From Candidatus Thalassarchaeaceae archaeon (lineage in GTDB: Archaea; Thermoplasmatota; Poseidoniia; Poseidoniales; Thalassarchaeaceae), in assembly GCA_023700245.1 (NCBI GenBank), contig JAJPRE010000007.1, positions 1 to 64,000 of the forward strand: a stretch of 64,000 nt of DNA, read 5' to 3'. Below are positions 40,212-51,095 of the stretch, one piece after another. The notes below the pieces were generated by a model, which was given only the letters and a program-made list of their open reading frames with translations, was not told where the DNA came from and made no database searches. The translations under genes were made by a program, and so were the position numbers. How positions within the stretch are numbered: position 1 is the stretch's first letter; each line of letters starts with the position of its first letter.

Positions 40212-41168
40212 TTAAGAAATCGGAGCCCTATCTAACTTTAATTCAAAACGAAGCCAAACTTCCTTTAATTCATGATCTTCACTTTGCCCGTATGCAATTG
40301 GTGGAGGCAATAATGTTGTATGAGTTGTTCCAGTATCGAGTCCAGGCATCAATGCTCCCCGATCATTATTAATATCCAAACCAATAAGTGACCAGCCGAA
40401 TCCATATATTGAGCCCAAAGAATCTCCAGAATTTTCAGCCCAGGTTCCTGAATCTAACTCTTCTCCACTATCTGCATTCCATACTGTGTATTGAACTTCA
40501 ACTTTATCTTCACTTTCAATATGTACATCTCTTTGCTCTGTTCCCGTAAATATGTGAATATCGAGCTTTACTTCAGAAGAAGGAGTTGATACATGTTTTG
40601 CAATAATACTAACCTTTTCTTCTGAAACCTCATCAAGTAATTGAATCTCTATAATTTGTGTACTCCTACCTTCTAAACCATTCAAAATTAAACTGGTTTC
40701 ACCAGTAGCAGAAAATATTACATTTTCCACATCAATAGTTAATATCAAGTCTAAACTATTATTTCCTATGTTGTACACTGCAACACTGGCCCTATCTCCT
40801 TCACCTTGGTGCTCCCAATCACATCTTAACTCACCAGGATAAAGGAAGAAATCATCTTGGTCAGCCAAATTATCCGGCCATTCCCAATTATCTTCTCTAG
40901 ACGTACAAGTATCAAATAATAAATCCAATTCCCAGAGCCATCTTCCATCAGAATTTAGTATTTGAGAATTATTCGATTCAAAAGGATCTAGATTATCTAT
41001 AAAGTATTTTGCTGAAATCCCAACCCACGCTGAAGATACAACAACCATTAATAGGGTAATTATTGATAATATTAAAGCAACTCTTGGTACTGCCATTTCA
41101 TTTAATCCAAGAGGGACTGGAGGGTGCTCTATTTCATCCGATGTATCGGATATCCAAGACCTTGTCAC
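40212..41168 (-). CDS. hypothetical single-TM protein with extracytoplasmic beta-rich domain
   Basis: AVPRVALILSIITLLMVVVSSAWVGI TM segment, followed by a beta-rich acidic domain. Confidence 0.5.
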   Translation of the reverse strand: MTRSWISDTSDEIEHPPVPLGLNEMAVPRVALILSIITLLMVVVSSAWVGISAKYFIDNLDPFESNNSQILNSDGRWLWELDLLFDTCTSREDNWEWPDNLADQDDFFLYPGELRCDWEHQGEGDRASVAVYNIGNNSLDLILTIDVENVIFSATGETSLILNGLEGRSTQIIEIQLLDEVSEEKVSIIAKHVSTPSSEVKLDIHIFTGTEQRDVHIESEDKVEVQYTVWNADSGEELDSGTWAENSGDSLGSIYGFGWSLIGLDINNDRGALMPGLDTGTTHTTLLPPPIAYGQSEDHELKEVWLRFELKLDRAPIS

Positions 41169-41231
41169 GTTCCGTTGTCGAGGCCCCCTATCATCAAGTT
41201 TAGCCTTTAATGGGTAAATTAATCTTATTTT

Positions 41232-44200
41232 TTAATCTTTTAGTAATTCTTTTTCATTAGATATTCCTAACCAAGCCACAATTCCTAATTCTACAGCAAG
41301 CAAAGTTAAAATTATGAGTAGATTAATAGGATTTAATATAGAATTAACAAAAATCATACTAAATAAAACTGCTAATATCAAATCAAATAAACCTAATATT
41401 CTCAAAATTCTTCGTAATTGTAATATACCAATTAACCAAACAGTTGTAGAAAGTAGTACCATTAATATTGAAAAATATATTTGATTATAATAACCAGTCC
41501 AGAAAAGTCCTAAAATTATTAATATATGGGCATTAAAAGTAGCCATCATCGTCCACTCTTCTCGATTAAATTTTGTTGATATTATACATATTATTAGCAT
41601 TAATACTCCTAATAATAATGCTGCATAAGGTATAAAAATCTTAATTTCAGGGACCCAAGCACTAAATGATATCATGACCAAAATAATTCCTAAAATTGCG
41701 ACTCCAGTACTGCTGGGTTGTTTACTTCTGTAACCTTGTCTAATGGTACTTAGAATCGCTAACATACCAGCAGGGCCAAATGACATCATTACAATAGCCA
41801 AATTCCTCATTCCTCTATTTGGATTAATTTTTGTACTAGCATTAACCTCTCTCTTATTAACTATCCAAAAATCACATATTAAAGTTAAAATTAGTAAAAC
41901 CTCTAATAATAGCCATGGCAAATTCCATTCTTCAAAATTAGTTTGAATGAAAGGATCTACTGTAAGCGGAAAGGGTAATGATTCATTCATCATTGCACCC
42001 AAAATCCTGCTAATAAATAGTGGAATTATAAACCAATCAATTGCCACTGGAATTCTATCAATTAAATTTTCTTGATACATCAAAGAAATAATTGTCAACT
42101 CCATTATCAAAATAATTAAAATTGCTAAATCAAAAAGTTCATTATTACTACTCAAAGGCCCTATGTGAGAAATATTATGAATCATCACTAGTCCAAATAT
42201 GGAAATCGCAATTGGAACTTCCATGCCTAATATATGAGGTAAATTAATGCCCAATGATTTTGTCCTATATCTTGCAATACCGACTAATAATGTTGTAAAT
42301 ATTCCAATAATAAGAAGAATAATTGGATTAGGGCCATTAATCAAACTCACTCCAATTGAAATAATAAAGATTATACTCAGCATTACCAAAACAATTGTAG
42401 GACGGTGGCTAACATCTGAAGTATATAATTCCTCTAAATTGGATATTTCACCTTGCTCCATATTATTTTTTCTCTTTTCCTTTAAAGATTCAACCAGTGG
42501 GTCATAACTACTAATTTCATTATTATCTACTAACTTAATATCGCCCATTCCTTTTTCTTTAGCTAATTGAATTCGTTGATCTCGGAGATTTATAGTTTTT
42601 AATTCAGATCTTAATTCTCCACGGCTAACTAGCCATATTGAGGTAAAAATAAATAATCCTGCAGATACATATTTCGCTTGGATAATATTTGATTGGAAAG
42701 AAAAAGTTGAGGTTATAATTATTAAAAATAAAGATGCTAAAGTTGGCTTCAAAATTCTTTCTAGATTATTTAACTTAGATAAATAAATAATAATTATTAT
42801 TGTTGTGCAAATCAATGCAATCCATATTGTTTCTAAATTGGGCAAACTCTCTGTTTCTTCCAATATGAATCCAATTTTCCTTCCACTTAATGATATCATT
42901 ATCGGCATAGACATTAATATCATTCCTGAACTAATATGTGCATTATTATCATTTATAGATGTAATGACGAATATCGAAAAACAGATTAAAATGATTATAA
43001 ATGAATCTAAACCATGAATCCATTGGATAATTATTAATGAAGAAATAATGATAAATAATAAGTTTGAATCACTTCCAATTCTGTAGCCAAACCGTTGAGT
43101 TATTGTGTGTATAATTATTATAAATGATAGTATAAATAATAGGCTGAAAGCATCAAAACTATTTAGTCGAGCTAATGTTATTGTAGTTATTATTGGCAAC
43201 CATAATCCAACATTCCATAATTGTAATATTTCTGAATTTTTTATCAATGCAGATATTTCTGTTACTCCTAAAAACTTGGAAGCTAAGTTGATATTTGTAT
43301 TGCCCAATTTAATATTGACAATAATCATTAATACTAATGATAATGTAAGATATGCAGCCAAAGAAAAAATTTCGAAATTAATCATACCTTCTATATTTGA
43401 TTTTTTATTTGCCATCAGAATTGTTTGTAATATTATCTTTATCACTTCATAAACTAATATCCAAAGCCATGGTAATATGACCGTAACTCCTGCCAAAGAA
43501 GGCGAAACTCGTTTTAAAGCGAGAAGTGCAGTACTTAGATGCAATATTGATAACAATATTAATAACAATACACTACTATCTTTTCCTGAATAACTATTAC
43601 TAGAAGGAACAAGTAAAATTAGAAGCAATAAAATAACAACAGAGCCAAGCCATAATACTCTGTCACTTACATTATTTTGGTCCCTAAGTAAAATATATCC
43701 AGTAACTATGGATCCAAGTATGGTAAATAAATCATATCCATCTAGTATTGAATAATTAGAAATTTGATTATTGAACATTATAAAAGTAATTAATATCGGT
43801 AAAGAAAATATCATAGGCCTAATGATTCTAGTACTTTTAACGCCTCTAACACTAAGATAAGAGCCACCAAAAGCCATACTCAGAAATGTTACCATGCCCA
43901 GTGCATAGCCTAAATCTTCACGATTAGCAGTTACTGAGAGTAGTGCGCCCATCATTCCTAATGATACTGAAACCCCCCAAAGGCCAGGTTCGCCAAGCCC
44001 ACTAACTTTGAAGGCATCAGAAAACCAATTTCTTTCTTTTGAAAATTTACTCGCCATAGCAGCATTTAGACATGTTATCATCATTAGAAGTAGGAATAAT
44101 AATGCCGAATCTAGTTTTATAATTACCATTTCACCAATCTTAAAGCCATCAGTAATTGCATGCATTCCTATCCACAGATTTGATGAAGCAATTCCCAATG

Positions 44201-44948
44201 CAGCTAAATTTCCAGAGTTCCTATGAATTGCAAGTCCATGCAGAAGAATCGTAGAAATTAAAATCATAAAAGCTACACCTACTTCTCCTAAAATAGATCC
44301 AGTACTAGATCCAATTGCAAGAAGAACTAGAGTAGATTGAGCAGCAATGGCATCATGATTATGACGATATGCAACATATAGATTAAGACATACAAAACTA
44401 AGGAGTATTATTAATAAACCTTCAACTTCTATAATTCCCCAATTTCGTAATTCTAGGGATAAGCCATACAATACCTTCATAGATATAATAACCCAAGTCA
44501 CGCCAAGTAAATTCATATTTTTATCAGGAATCCAAATTTCACCTAAGGTAAATCCAAAACCAGCTAATATTAATAAAATTAAAATTGAAACACCTGAATC
44601 AAATGTATTGCCAACAAGGATACTAATTATACTGTATATTACAATCATAGAAACCATGATTACCCAATTGACCTTTCTTTCACCTTCAATGGATATTTCA
44701 CTTACAATATCTCTATGGGGGGCAGTTGTCACGGTCCCGTCTTGGTGAATGATTCCTGGAGCATTCAAATCTTCACTTTCAAAAGGATCAAAAAATTTCC
44801 CCAATGCATCATCTTCGACTACAGTTTCTTCTTTTATTGATTTTATCTCTCTGTCTATGTTAGTTTCAATATTATCAAAATTTATATTGAAATCAATTTT
44901 AAATTTACGTTCACGAATAATTCGGTCTTCATTGTCCTCCTCATCCAT
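41232..44948 (-). CDS. large (1238 aa) polytopic membrane protein of unknown function
   Basis: Many consecutive hydrophobic segments, soluble acidic N-terminus and a central hydrophilic loop (KTINLRDQRIQLAKEKGMGDIKLVDNNEISSYDPLVESLKEKRKNNMEQ). Confidence 0.75.
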   Translation of the reverse strand: MDEEDNEDRIIRERKFKIDFNINFDNIETNIDREIKSIKEETVVEDDALGKFFDPFESEDLNAPGIIHQDGTVTTAPHRDIVSEISIEGERKVNWVIMVSMIVIYSIISILVGNTFDSGVSILILLILAGFGFTLGEIWIPDKNMNLLGVTWVIISMKVLYGLSLELRNWGIIEVEGLLIILLSFVCLNLYVAYRHNHDAIAAQSTLVLLAIGSSTGSILGEVGVAFMILISTILLHGLAIHRNSGNLAALGIASSNLWIGMHAITDGFKIGEMVIIKLDSALLFLLLMMITCLNAAMASKFSKERNWFSDAFKVSGLGEPGLWGVSVSLGMMGALLSVTANREDLGYALGMVTFLSMAFGGSYLSVRGVKSTRIIRPMIFSLPILITFIMFNNQISNYSILDGYDLFTILGSIVTGYILLRDQNNVSDRVLWLGSVVILLLLILLVPSSNSYSGKDSSVLLLILLSILHLSTALLALKRVSPSLAGVTVILPWLWILVYEVIKIILQTILMANKKSNIEGMINFEIFSLAAYLTLSLVLMIIVNIKLGNTNINLASKFLGVTEISALIKNSEILQLWNVGLWLPIITTITLARLNSFDAFSLLFILSFIIIIHTITQRFGYRIGSDSNLLFIIISSLIIIQWIHGLDSFIIILICFSIFVITSINDNNAHISSGMILMSMPIMISLSGRKIGFILEETESLPNLETIWIALICTTIIIIIYLSKLNNLERILKPTLASLFLIIITSTFSFQSNIIQAKYVSAGLFIFTSIWLVSRGELRSELKTINLRDQRIQLAKEKGMGDIKLVDNNEISSYDPLVESLKEKRKNNMEQGEISNLEELYTSDVSHRPTIVLVMLSIIFIISIGVSLINGPNPIILLIIGIFTTLLVGIARYRTKSLGINLPHILGMEVPIAISIFGLVMIHNISHIGPLSSNNELFDLAILIILIMELTIISLMYQENLIDRIPVAIDWFIIPLFISRILGAMMNESLPFPLTVDPFIQTNFEEWNLPWLLLEVLLILTLICDFWIVNKREVNASTKINPNRGMRNLAIVMMSFGPAGMLAILSTIRQGYRSKQPSSTGVAILGIILVMISFSAWVPEIKIFIPYAALLLGVLMLIICIISTKFNREEWTMMATFNAHILIILGLFWTGYYNQIYFSILMVLLSTTVWLIGILQLRRILRILGLFDLILAVLFSMIFVNSILNPINLLIILTLLAVELGIVAWLGISNEKELLKD

Positions 44949-45088
44949 TAGTTAATGAGACATGCACATAGGGAATAAATTACATCCTTGAAGGCGTCCT
45001 TAACAATCCTTCTTTGTCTTGTTATTGATATCATCATCCGTAACACTTGAAACCTATGTGCTACTCCTAGGCTTGTAGAGGTGTGTAA

Positions 45089-46687
45089 ATGTCAGATACC
45101 TCTGATGAATTATTTACGTCTTTGGATTCTATTGGCATTTATCCTAAAGGATTAATAAACGTAAATAGTGATTGGAAAGAACTACATTCAAAAGCAGTTG
45201 AACTAAATGAGGCAACTTTTACGGCTGATGGTGTATTATTAGCTACAACTGGTGAGCGAACTGGCAGATCTCCAAATGATAGATTTATTGTAAAGGAACC
45301 AGGTTTATCCGATGATGTTTGGTGGGGAGAAGTCAATCGTTCAACCTCTGTCAATACATTCGAAAAACTATTAATAAAAATACAAAATCATCTAAATAAT
45401 GCAGATAATATTTTTGTAAAAGATGCCTTTTGTGGTGCAGATTCCAATCATAGGATGCCAGTAAGATTAGTCACTGAAAAGGCATGGCATGCGGCCTTTA
45501 TGCATAATATGTTTATTCAAGCAACCCCAGACGAAATATCTTCACATGTGCCTCAATACACAATACTTCACGCTCCAGAGTTAAAGGCAATACCCAATGA
45601 AGATGGTACTAATTCTGAAGTTTTTGTGATACTGGCCTTGGATAGAGGTTTAGTAATCATCGGAGGTACTCACTATGCAGGAGAAATAAAGAAAGCCATA
45701 TTTACGATAATGAACCATATCTTACCAATAAATAACTTGCTTCCGATGCATTGTTCGGCCAACACAAATGATGACTCAGCATTATTCTTTGGATTATCCG
45801 GGACTGGCAAGACTACTCTTTCAGCGGATCCCGATAGAGCCCTAGTTGGTGATGATGAGCATGGATGGTCCGATGAAGGAATATTCAACTTTGAAGGAGG
45901 ATGTTATGCAAAATTGATAGATCTCAAAAAAGAAGATGAACCAGCGATATATGCAACTACAAAAATGCCCGGTTCAATTTTAGAAAACGTCGTACTCAAT
46001 GCCGACAAAACTCCAGATTTTAAGAATAAGACGCTTACTCAAAATACTCGTGGATCCTATCCGATTGAATATATTGAAAATCGAACTGCCGACTCAATGG
46101 CCGATCATCCAAAGAACGTAGTATTCTTGACTTGTGATGCATTTGGAGTTCTTCCTCCACTTTCTAGATTAACGCCTGAGCAAGCTGCTTATCATTTTAT
46201 TTCTGGATATACTGCAAAAGTAGCAGGAACAGAAATAGGAGTAAAAGAACCTCAAGCAACATTTTCAACTTGTTTCGGCGCACCTTTTATGCCCAGACAT
46301 CCAAGTGTTTATGCTAATTTATTATCTCAAAAAATACAGCATCATGATGCAAAATGTTGGTTAATAAACACTGGATGGGTTGCAGGAGGTTATGGTGAAA
46401 GTAGCCGTATAAAGATTAAATGGACACGATCTTTATTGAATGCTGCACTAAATAATGAGATTCCAGAATCTGACTATGTAATTGATGAAAGGTTTGGCTT
46501 TGCAGTTCCAACAAAATGTAATGGCGTCCCTGAATCTATACTTCAACCACGAGAAACATGGGATGACAAGAAAAAATTTGATAATGTAGCAAATTTACTT
46601 TCTAAAATGTTCATTGATAATTTCAATCAATATACAGATGAATGTAGTGATGAAGTTATTGCTGCTGGCCCAATAGTTCTGTATTAG
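45089..46687 (+). CDS. pckA: phosphoenolpyruvate carboxykinase (ATP type)
   Basis: FGLSGTGKTTLSADPDR, GDDEHGWSDEGIFNFEGGCYAK, TGWVAGGYG. Confidence 0.97.
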   Translation: MSDTSDELFTSLDSIGIYPKGLINVNSDWKELHSKAVELNEATFTADGVLLATTGERTGRSPNDRFIVKEPGLSDDVWWGEVNRSTSVNTFEKLLIKIQNHLNNADNIFVKDAFCGADSNHRMPVRLVTEKAWHAAFMHNMFIQATPDEISSHVPQYTILHAPELKAIPNEDGTNSEVFVILALDRGLVIIGGTHYAGEIKKAIFTIMNHILPINNLLPMHCSANTNDDSALFFGLSGTGKTTLSADPDRALVGDDEHGWSDEGIFNFEGGCYAKLIDLKKEDEPAIYATTKMPGSILENVVLNADKTPDFKNKTLTQNTRGSYPIEYIENRTADSMADHPKNVVFLTCDAFGVLPPLSRLTPEQAAYHFISGYTAKVAGTEIGVKEPQATFSTCFGAPFMPRHPSVYANLLSQKIQHHDAKCWLINTGWVAGGYGESSRIKIKWTRSLLNAALNNEIPESDYVIDERFGFAVPTKCNGVPESILQPRETWDDKKKFDNVANLLSKMFIDNFNQYTDECSDEVIAAGPIVLY

Positions 46688-49600
46688 AATTAAACCAATT
46701 TGGTATTTTGTATGATAAACTCAAGACTGCTGGAGTAATAATTATACTTGCAATCAAAGATAAACCAATCATTACTGCACAAAACAATCCAAAAGTAGAG
46801 AAAAATCCCATATCAGATTGATTTATTACTGCAAATCCTGCAATATCTGATACAGCAGAGCCAAACAACGCCAATCCTGAAGAACTCCCGACTATTCTTA
46901 ATGCATGTTCTACCTGATTGCCCTTCTCACGTTCTTCTCTAAATCTCTCAATTATATGAATTACATAATCAATTCCGACACCAAGCGATATAGCCGCGAT
47001 AGAAACTGTGACCATATTCAATCCATATCCAGCCACTTCAATCATCCCATATAGCCAAATAATTACTAAAAATATCGGCGTAGTTGTCATAATTGCTATG
47101 CCAAAAGCTTCAATGCCCCAAATTATTATTAAAATAATCGTTATTAAAGCAATTGCTATTGCGGATTCTATGCCAACTAAAACGTAAATTATTAGTCCCA
47201 TAAATAAAGATGCTAAAATTGATTTAATTAAATAACTTTTAAAATTATTTTTTATTTTTACTATATTTTCTTTTAATGTATCTTCAGTCCTAAATCCCCA
47301 CCACAGAGTCATCATGCAGAATACAAGCCCAAGTAGTAATGTTTCTTGCATTTCATCTTGCATTGAATCTGCGGCTACAAAACGAATAACAGGATCTCCT
47401 GTCTGTATTGCCCAACTTATTGGATAATCTTCATCTTGGAATGTTCTTTCTACATCTCCACGCTGATATATAGAAGACTTAGACAAATTTTGGAACGGTA
47501 ACATATCTATTTGTAACTGTTCTAATGCAGGTTCTATAAGTGCAAATTGTTCAGGATTTGACAATCCAAATCTCATGCTCATTTTAGAATATTGGGGGGT
47601 TTCGCCCGATATTGTAAGCCACGGCTTCGAGAAATTCAATTCATCATCTGTATGGATATATTCTGATACTATTGTAGTTGGCAACGCCGGATAACCTGCA
47701 GTTGCAGGAACACCTTTAGTCAAAATAAACCCATAAAGGAAGTTCAAGCATTCCCTATCTTCTAATATTGGAATACTGACGAATCCCCTTATTAAATGAG
47801 AAACTTCCATTGTTTCACATCCAATTCCACCGTCTTCTAACTCTTTATTCCATCCAGATTCCTCAAATGGTATTGAATTGACATACATTGCTGCTTGAGT
47901 AAACATTAGTATTTGATCCAATGCTATTAACTCAACTTCTCCTGTAGGCGTTCTTGAGATTTGATTTGGATCATTTTCATCATGTGAATTCATGTTTTTT
48001 CTCATTTCACTTATTGCAGAAATTACCAAAGGATTAGATATGTCTCCTTCAACTAAAATATATCCGGGCTCACCGTCTCTAAATCGTTCATTTACCAAAT
48101 TAACACCAATTACAAAATCTGATTCATCATCAAGAAAATCATCAATTTCAAAATCTCCCTCTAGGGAAAGCGCCATAGGTGCAGCAATCATGGTAATTAT
48201 TAATGAAAAACATGCTATTATTACTGCATATTTTGCAGATTTTGATGCAGTATTTCCCAACCATTCCTTTGGAATCATGTGAAGTATTTCTGTATTTTCT
48301 TCTTGCAATTTATTTCTCTTGCCAAGCCATAAATCCACATCCATTCTAACCAATGGAACCCAAAGACCAGTAAGAAGAAATGCAGCAGCAACTCCAAATC
48401 CAGCTTCAATTCCAAATGACCTTAATGCTGCTATGCCAGAGGTCAGATTGGCCATAAATGCCATTATTGTTGTCATTGAGGTCAAAAGCACTGCTCTACC
48501 TACTTTTGTTATCGATATCTCAGCCGATTCAATTGGTGTTTTACCAGCTCTTCTTTCTTCTTTATATCTGTGGAGAGCATGCAAACTATCGTCAATCCCT
48601 AATGCTAAAATCAATATAGGAAGAAGATTTGAAAATTGAGATCTAAATATTATTTCAAAACCCGTCCTTTGCCCTAATACCATACACCATCCGATTAATC
48701 CTTGCATCCATAACAGCGAAAGTATTAATCCAATTCCTACTATTGCAACATCAGATAACCTTCTTAGATTAAACCATAGTAGAATTATAACTACAAATGC
48801 CATCAATATCATTAAATAAGCACTCGATAATAATTCTCTATTTACTTCTACATTAGGGCCTTCACCCAAAAGTACAGTAACGACCATATCATCTGTTTGA
48901 CGTAAATCTTCTTCCAGAGATAGATATAACCATTCTACAGAACACAAATTAGAATTATTTATTTCTTTTTCGTTACACTCAGAATTTGTATATTTTATCG
49001 GATCAGTTTTTAAGGAAACGCCATCAATTTGGTAGCCAAATTCAAAACTGGCATTCATCCAAGAGAAAGTCCAACCTTCTTCTTCCATTAACTCTCTATT
49101 CATATTCAATATTAACCAAGCAGAGGAGGCACTCCATCTACCTGGCCCCCATTCCTCAGATAATATTGTACCATTAGATTGTAATTCACCATTAATTGGG
49201 CCAATCACTTTACTGTTTACATCCGGTAGGAATGTACGATCAATTGATAGAAATCTAAGAAAAGCACCATTGCTATTATTTGCCATTCTATGTGCTGCTA
49301 AATCAATATGTTCCTGAGTTAGATTTAAGTCATCAAAAGATAAACATTCTAATTCTCCACAGTTTTCCCAGTTTGTGGGTGCAGGTTTTATGGTAAATTC
49401 ATCGGGATCAAATTTTGGTTTTGTGAGTAGTGAGTCCCCATTCATAAAAAATCTAAATTCACTAGCTAAATCAAAAACTCCTTCAATTGGTTGTCCTGAT
49501 ATGTCCGAGGCCAAAGGTAAATAAAATTTAGATATTTCATGTTCCATCAATAAATTTTTTTTATCATCAATTTCTTTTAGTATTGTTAGATTTAAAATAC

Positions 49601-49919
49601 CTCCATTTGGATATTCTAGGCCACTATTTTCACCTTCGAAATCAGCAATATGTGATACTTCACTCGGGTTTAAACCCCAATAATTTGACTCTTTAACAAA
49701 GATGCCAAAACCCCAAATATTTCCCGCTCCAGAAAACTCTTCTCGCATTACTTCAGAAGCTTCTAATTCTGGAGATTCTAGACTGTAAGATTCAATATCT
49801 ATGGGAGTTAGAGTGGCCAAAAATCCTGGAATCATTAGAAATGAAATAAATAATATACTAATATGAACATTTTTCCTCTTTGGAAACATAAAGTCTACGA
49901 GATTACTAAAGTCTCTCAT
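46656..49919 (-). CDS. RND superfamily / MMPL-type exporter
   Basis: Duplicated SSD-like halves with LALGIDDSLHALHRYKEER and SLGVGIDYVIHIIERFREER. Confidence 0.88.
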   Translation of the reverse strand: MRDFSNLVDFMFPKRKNVHISILFISFLMIPGFLATLTPIDIESYSLESPELEASEVMREEFSGAGNIWGFGIFVKESNYWGLNPSEVSHIADFEGENSGLEYPNGGILNLTILKEIDDKKNLLMEHEISKFYLPLASDISGQPIEGVFDLASEFRFFMNGDSLLTKPKFDPDEFTIKPAPTNWENCGELECLSFDDLNLTQEHIDLAAHRMANNSNGAFLRFLSIDRTFLPDVNSKVIGPINGELQSNGTILSEEWGPGRWSASSAWLILNMNRELMEEEGWTFSWMNASFEFGYQIDGVSLKTDPIKYTNSECNEKEINNSNLCSVEWLYLSLEEDLRQTDDMVVTVLLGEGPNVEVNRELLSSAYLMILMAFVVIILLWFNLRRLSDVAIVGIGLILSLLWMQGLIGWCMVLGQRTGFEIIFRSQFSNLLPILILALGIDDSLHALHRYKEERRAGKTPIESAEISITKVGRAVLLTSMTTIMAFMANLTSGIAALRSFGIEAGFGVAAAFLLTGLWVPLVRMDVDLWLGKRNKLQEENTEILHMIPKEWLGNTASKSAKYAVIIACFSLIITMIAAPMALSLEGDFEIDDFLDDESDFVIGVNLVNERFRDGEPGYILVEGDISNPLVISAISEMRKNMNSHDENDPNQISRTPTGEVELIALDQILMFTQAAMYVNSIPFEESGWNKELEDGGIGCETMEVSHLIRGFVSIPILEDRECLNFLYGFILTKGVPATAGYPALPTTIVSEYIHTDDELNFSKPWLTISGETPQYSKMSMRFGLSNPEQFALIEPALEQLQIDMLPFQNLSKSSIYQRGDVERTFQDEDYPISWAIQTGDPVIRFVAADSMQDEMQETLLLGLVFCMMTLWWGFRTEDTLKENIVKIKNNFKSYLIKSILASLFMGLIIYVLVGIESAIAIALITIILIIIWGIEAFGIAIMTTTPIFLVIIWLYGMIEVAGYGLNMVTVSIAAISLGVGIDYVIHIIERFREEREKGNQVEHALRIVGSSSGLALFGSAVSDIAGFAVINQSDMGFFSTFGLFCAVMIGLSLIASIIITPAVLSLSYKIPNWFNSNTELLGQQQ

Positions 49920-49965
49920 TCCAACAAATCCACAGAATCTTCGTATTTGAGTAGTTGTTTTTATC

Positions 49966-50949
49966 TTAAAGACCTACTTTTCGTAAATGCTCTAAAATCT
50001 CTCTTTGTTCATCATTTATCTCAATTATTTCCGATAAAACATATTCTATATCTAATTGGCCGCCGGCATGCCCATGGCCCTTTAGTCCCCTTCTATCTCC
50101 AATCTTAGTCCCTGCAGGGACATCGATTTGTACTTTTTTGCCCAATGGTGTAATGATTTTTACTTTTCCTCCTAAGAATAGAGTTGTAATTTGGACAGGG
50201 ACTTCTTGAACTATTCTCCCATTTTCCCATCTTCTGCCTTCTTCAGCATCTAATCGAAGAGCTATTATCAAATCTCCTGGTTCCCCTTGCGGATGTTCAT
50301 GCCCCATTTTCTTCAGCCTTAGTAATTGACCATGTTTAGCATTTTTTGGAACTTTTATTGTTATTGTACTACTCTTAGTTATTACTCCTTTACCTCCACA
50401 ATCGGAACAACTTTTTGATGTTCCAAAACTAGAGCCACTACATTTTTCACAAGTTTTAAATCTTCGATGACTAAATTTAATATCTGCTCCATTGATTGCC
50501 TGCTCAAGTGATACGTCCAAACCAGATTCTATATCTGAACCCTTTATCGAATTTTCTTGATGATTAATATTAGATTTATTTTGACTTGTCTGCTGCCCTC
50601 GGCCTCTAAACTGTGAGAACATATCTCCCAAATCAAATCCACCAAATCCTCCACCAAATGAATTTCCTCTATTTCCCTGGAACATCTCGTCCATTCGTTT
50701 TTTTTGATCATATTCTTGACGAGCATTAGAATCACCAATTTTTTCATATGCTGTTTGAATCGATTTAAATCGATCTTCTGCAGCAATATCGTTAGGATTC
50801 CTATCAGGATGATATTGACGGGCCAATCTACGATAATTTCGTTTGATTTCCGAATCGGTGGCGTCTTTCGAGACTCCTAATATTCGATACGGCCCCTCTT
50901 CCACATAACCCTTAGGACATTCAACATTATTCAACCCTCGGAATATCAT
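49966..50949 (-). CDS. DnaJ-family chaperone with reduced zinc-finger region
   Basis: J-domain with HPD (ARQYHPDRNPN); only two CxxC motifs (CEKCSGSSFGTSKSCSDCGGKG); DnaJ C-terminal domain. Confidence 0.9.
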   Translation of the reverse strand: MIFRGLNNVECPKGYVEEGPYRILGVSKDATDSEIKRNYRRLARQYHPDRNPNDIAAEDRFKSIQTAYEKIGDSNARQEYDQKKRMDEMFQGNRGNSFGGGFGGFDLGDMFSQFRGRGQQTSQNKSNINHQENSIKGSDIESGLDVSLEQAINGADIKFSHRRFKTCEKCSGSSFGTSKSCSDCGGKGVITKSSTITIKVPKNAKHGQLLRLKKMGHEHPQGEPGDLIIALRLDAEEGRRWENGRIVQEVPVQITTLFLGGKVKIITPLGKKVQIDVPAGTKIGDRRGLKGHGHAGGQLDIEYVLSEIIEINDEQREILEHLRKVGL

Positions 50950-51095
50950 TCATCGATGCACTAATGATGGAATGGTTAGTGGGAAGAGTGAGGAGAGCAC
51001 TTAGTAACCATTTGGAAACTATTGGAGAATCTTAAATGAAATTAAATTGTACATGATCAATACTGATGATTAAATTATTTTAAAGTTGTGATTTT

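Noticed and set aside
41743-44955. Several plus-strand ORFs antisense to the 1238-aa membrane protein (and similar shadow ORFs elsewhere)
   Set aside because: Low-complexity Ile/Asn-rich shadows of a long hydrophobic CDS, without independent support
46656-46687. Convergent CDS overlap of pckA and the RND protein as possible frameshift artefact
   Set aside because: Short convergent 3' overlaps recur in this compact genome (also 20148-20168 and 35300-35308) and both proteins look complete
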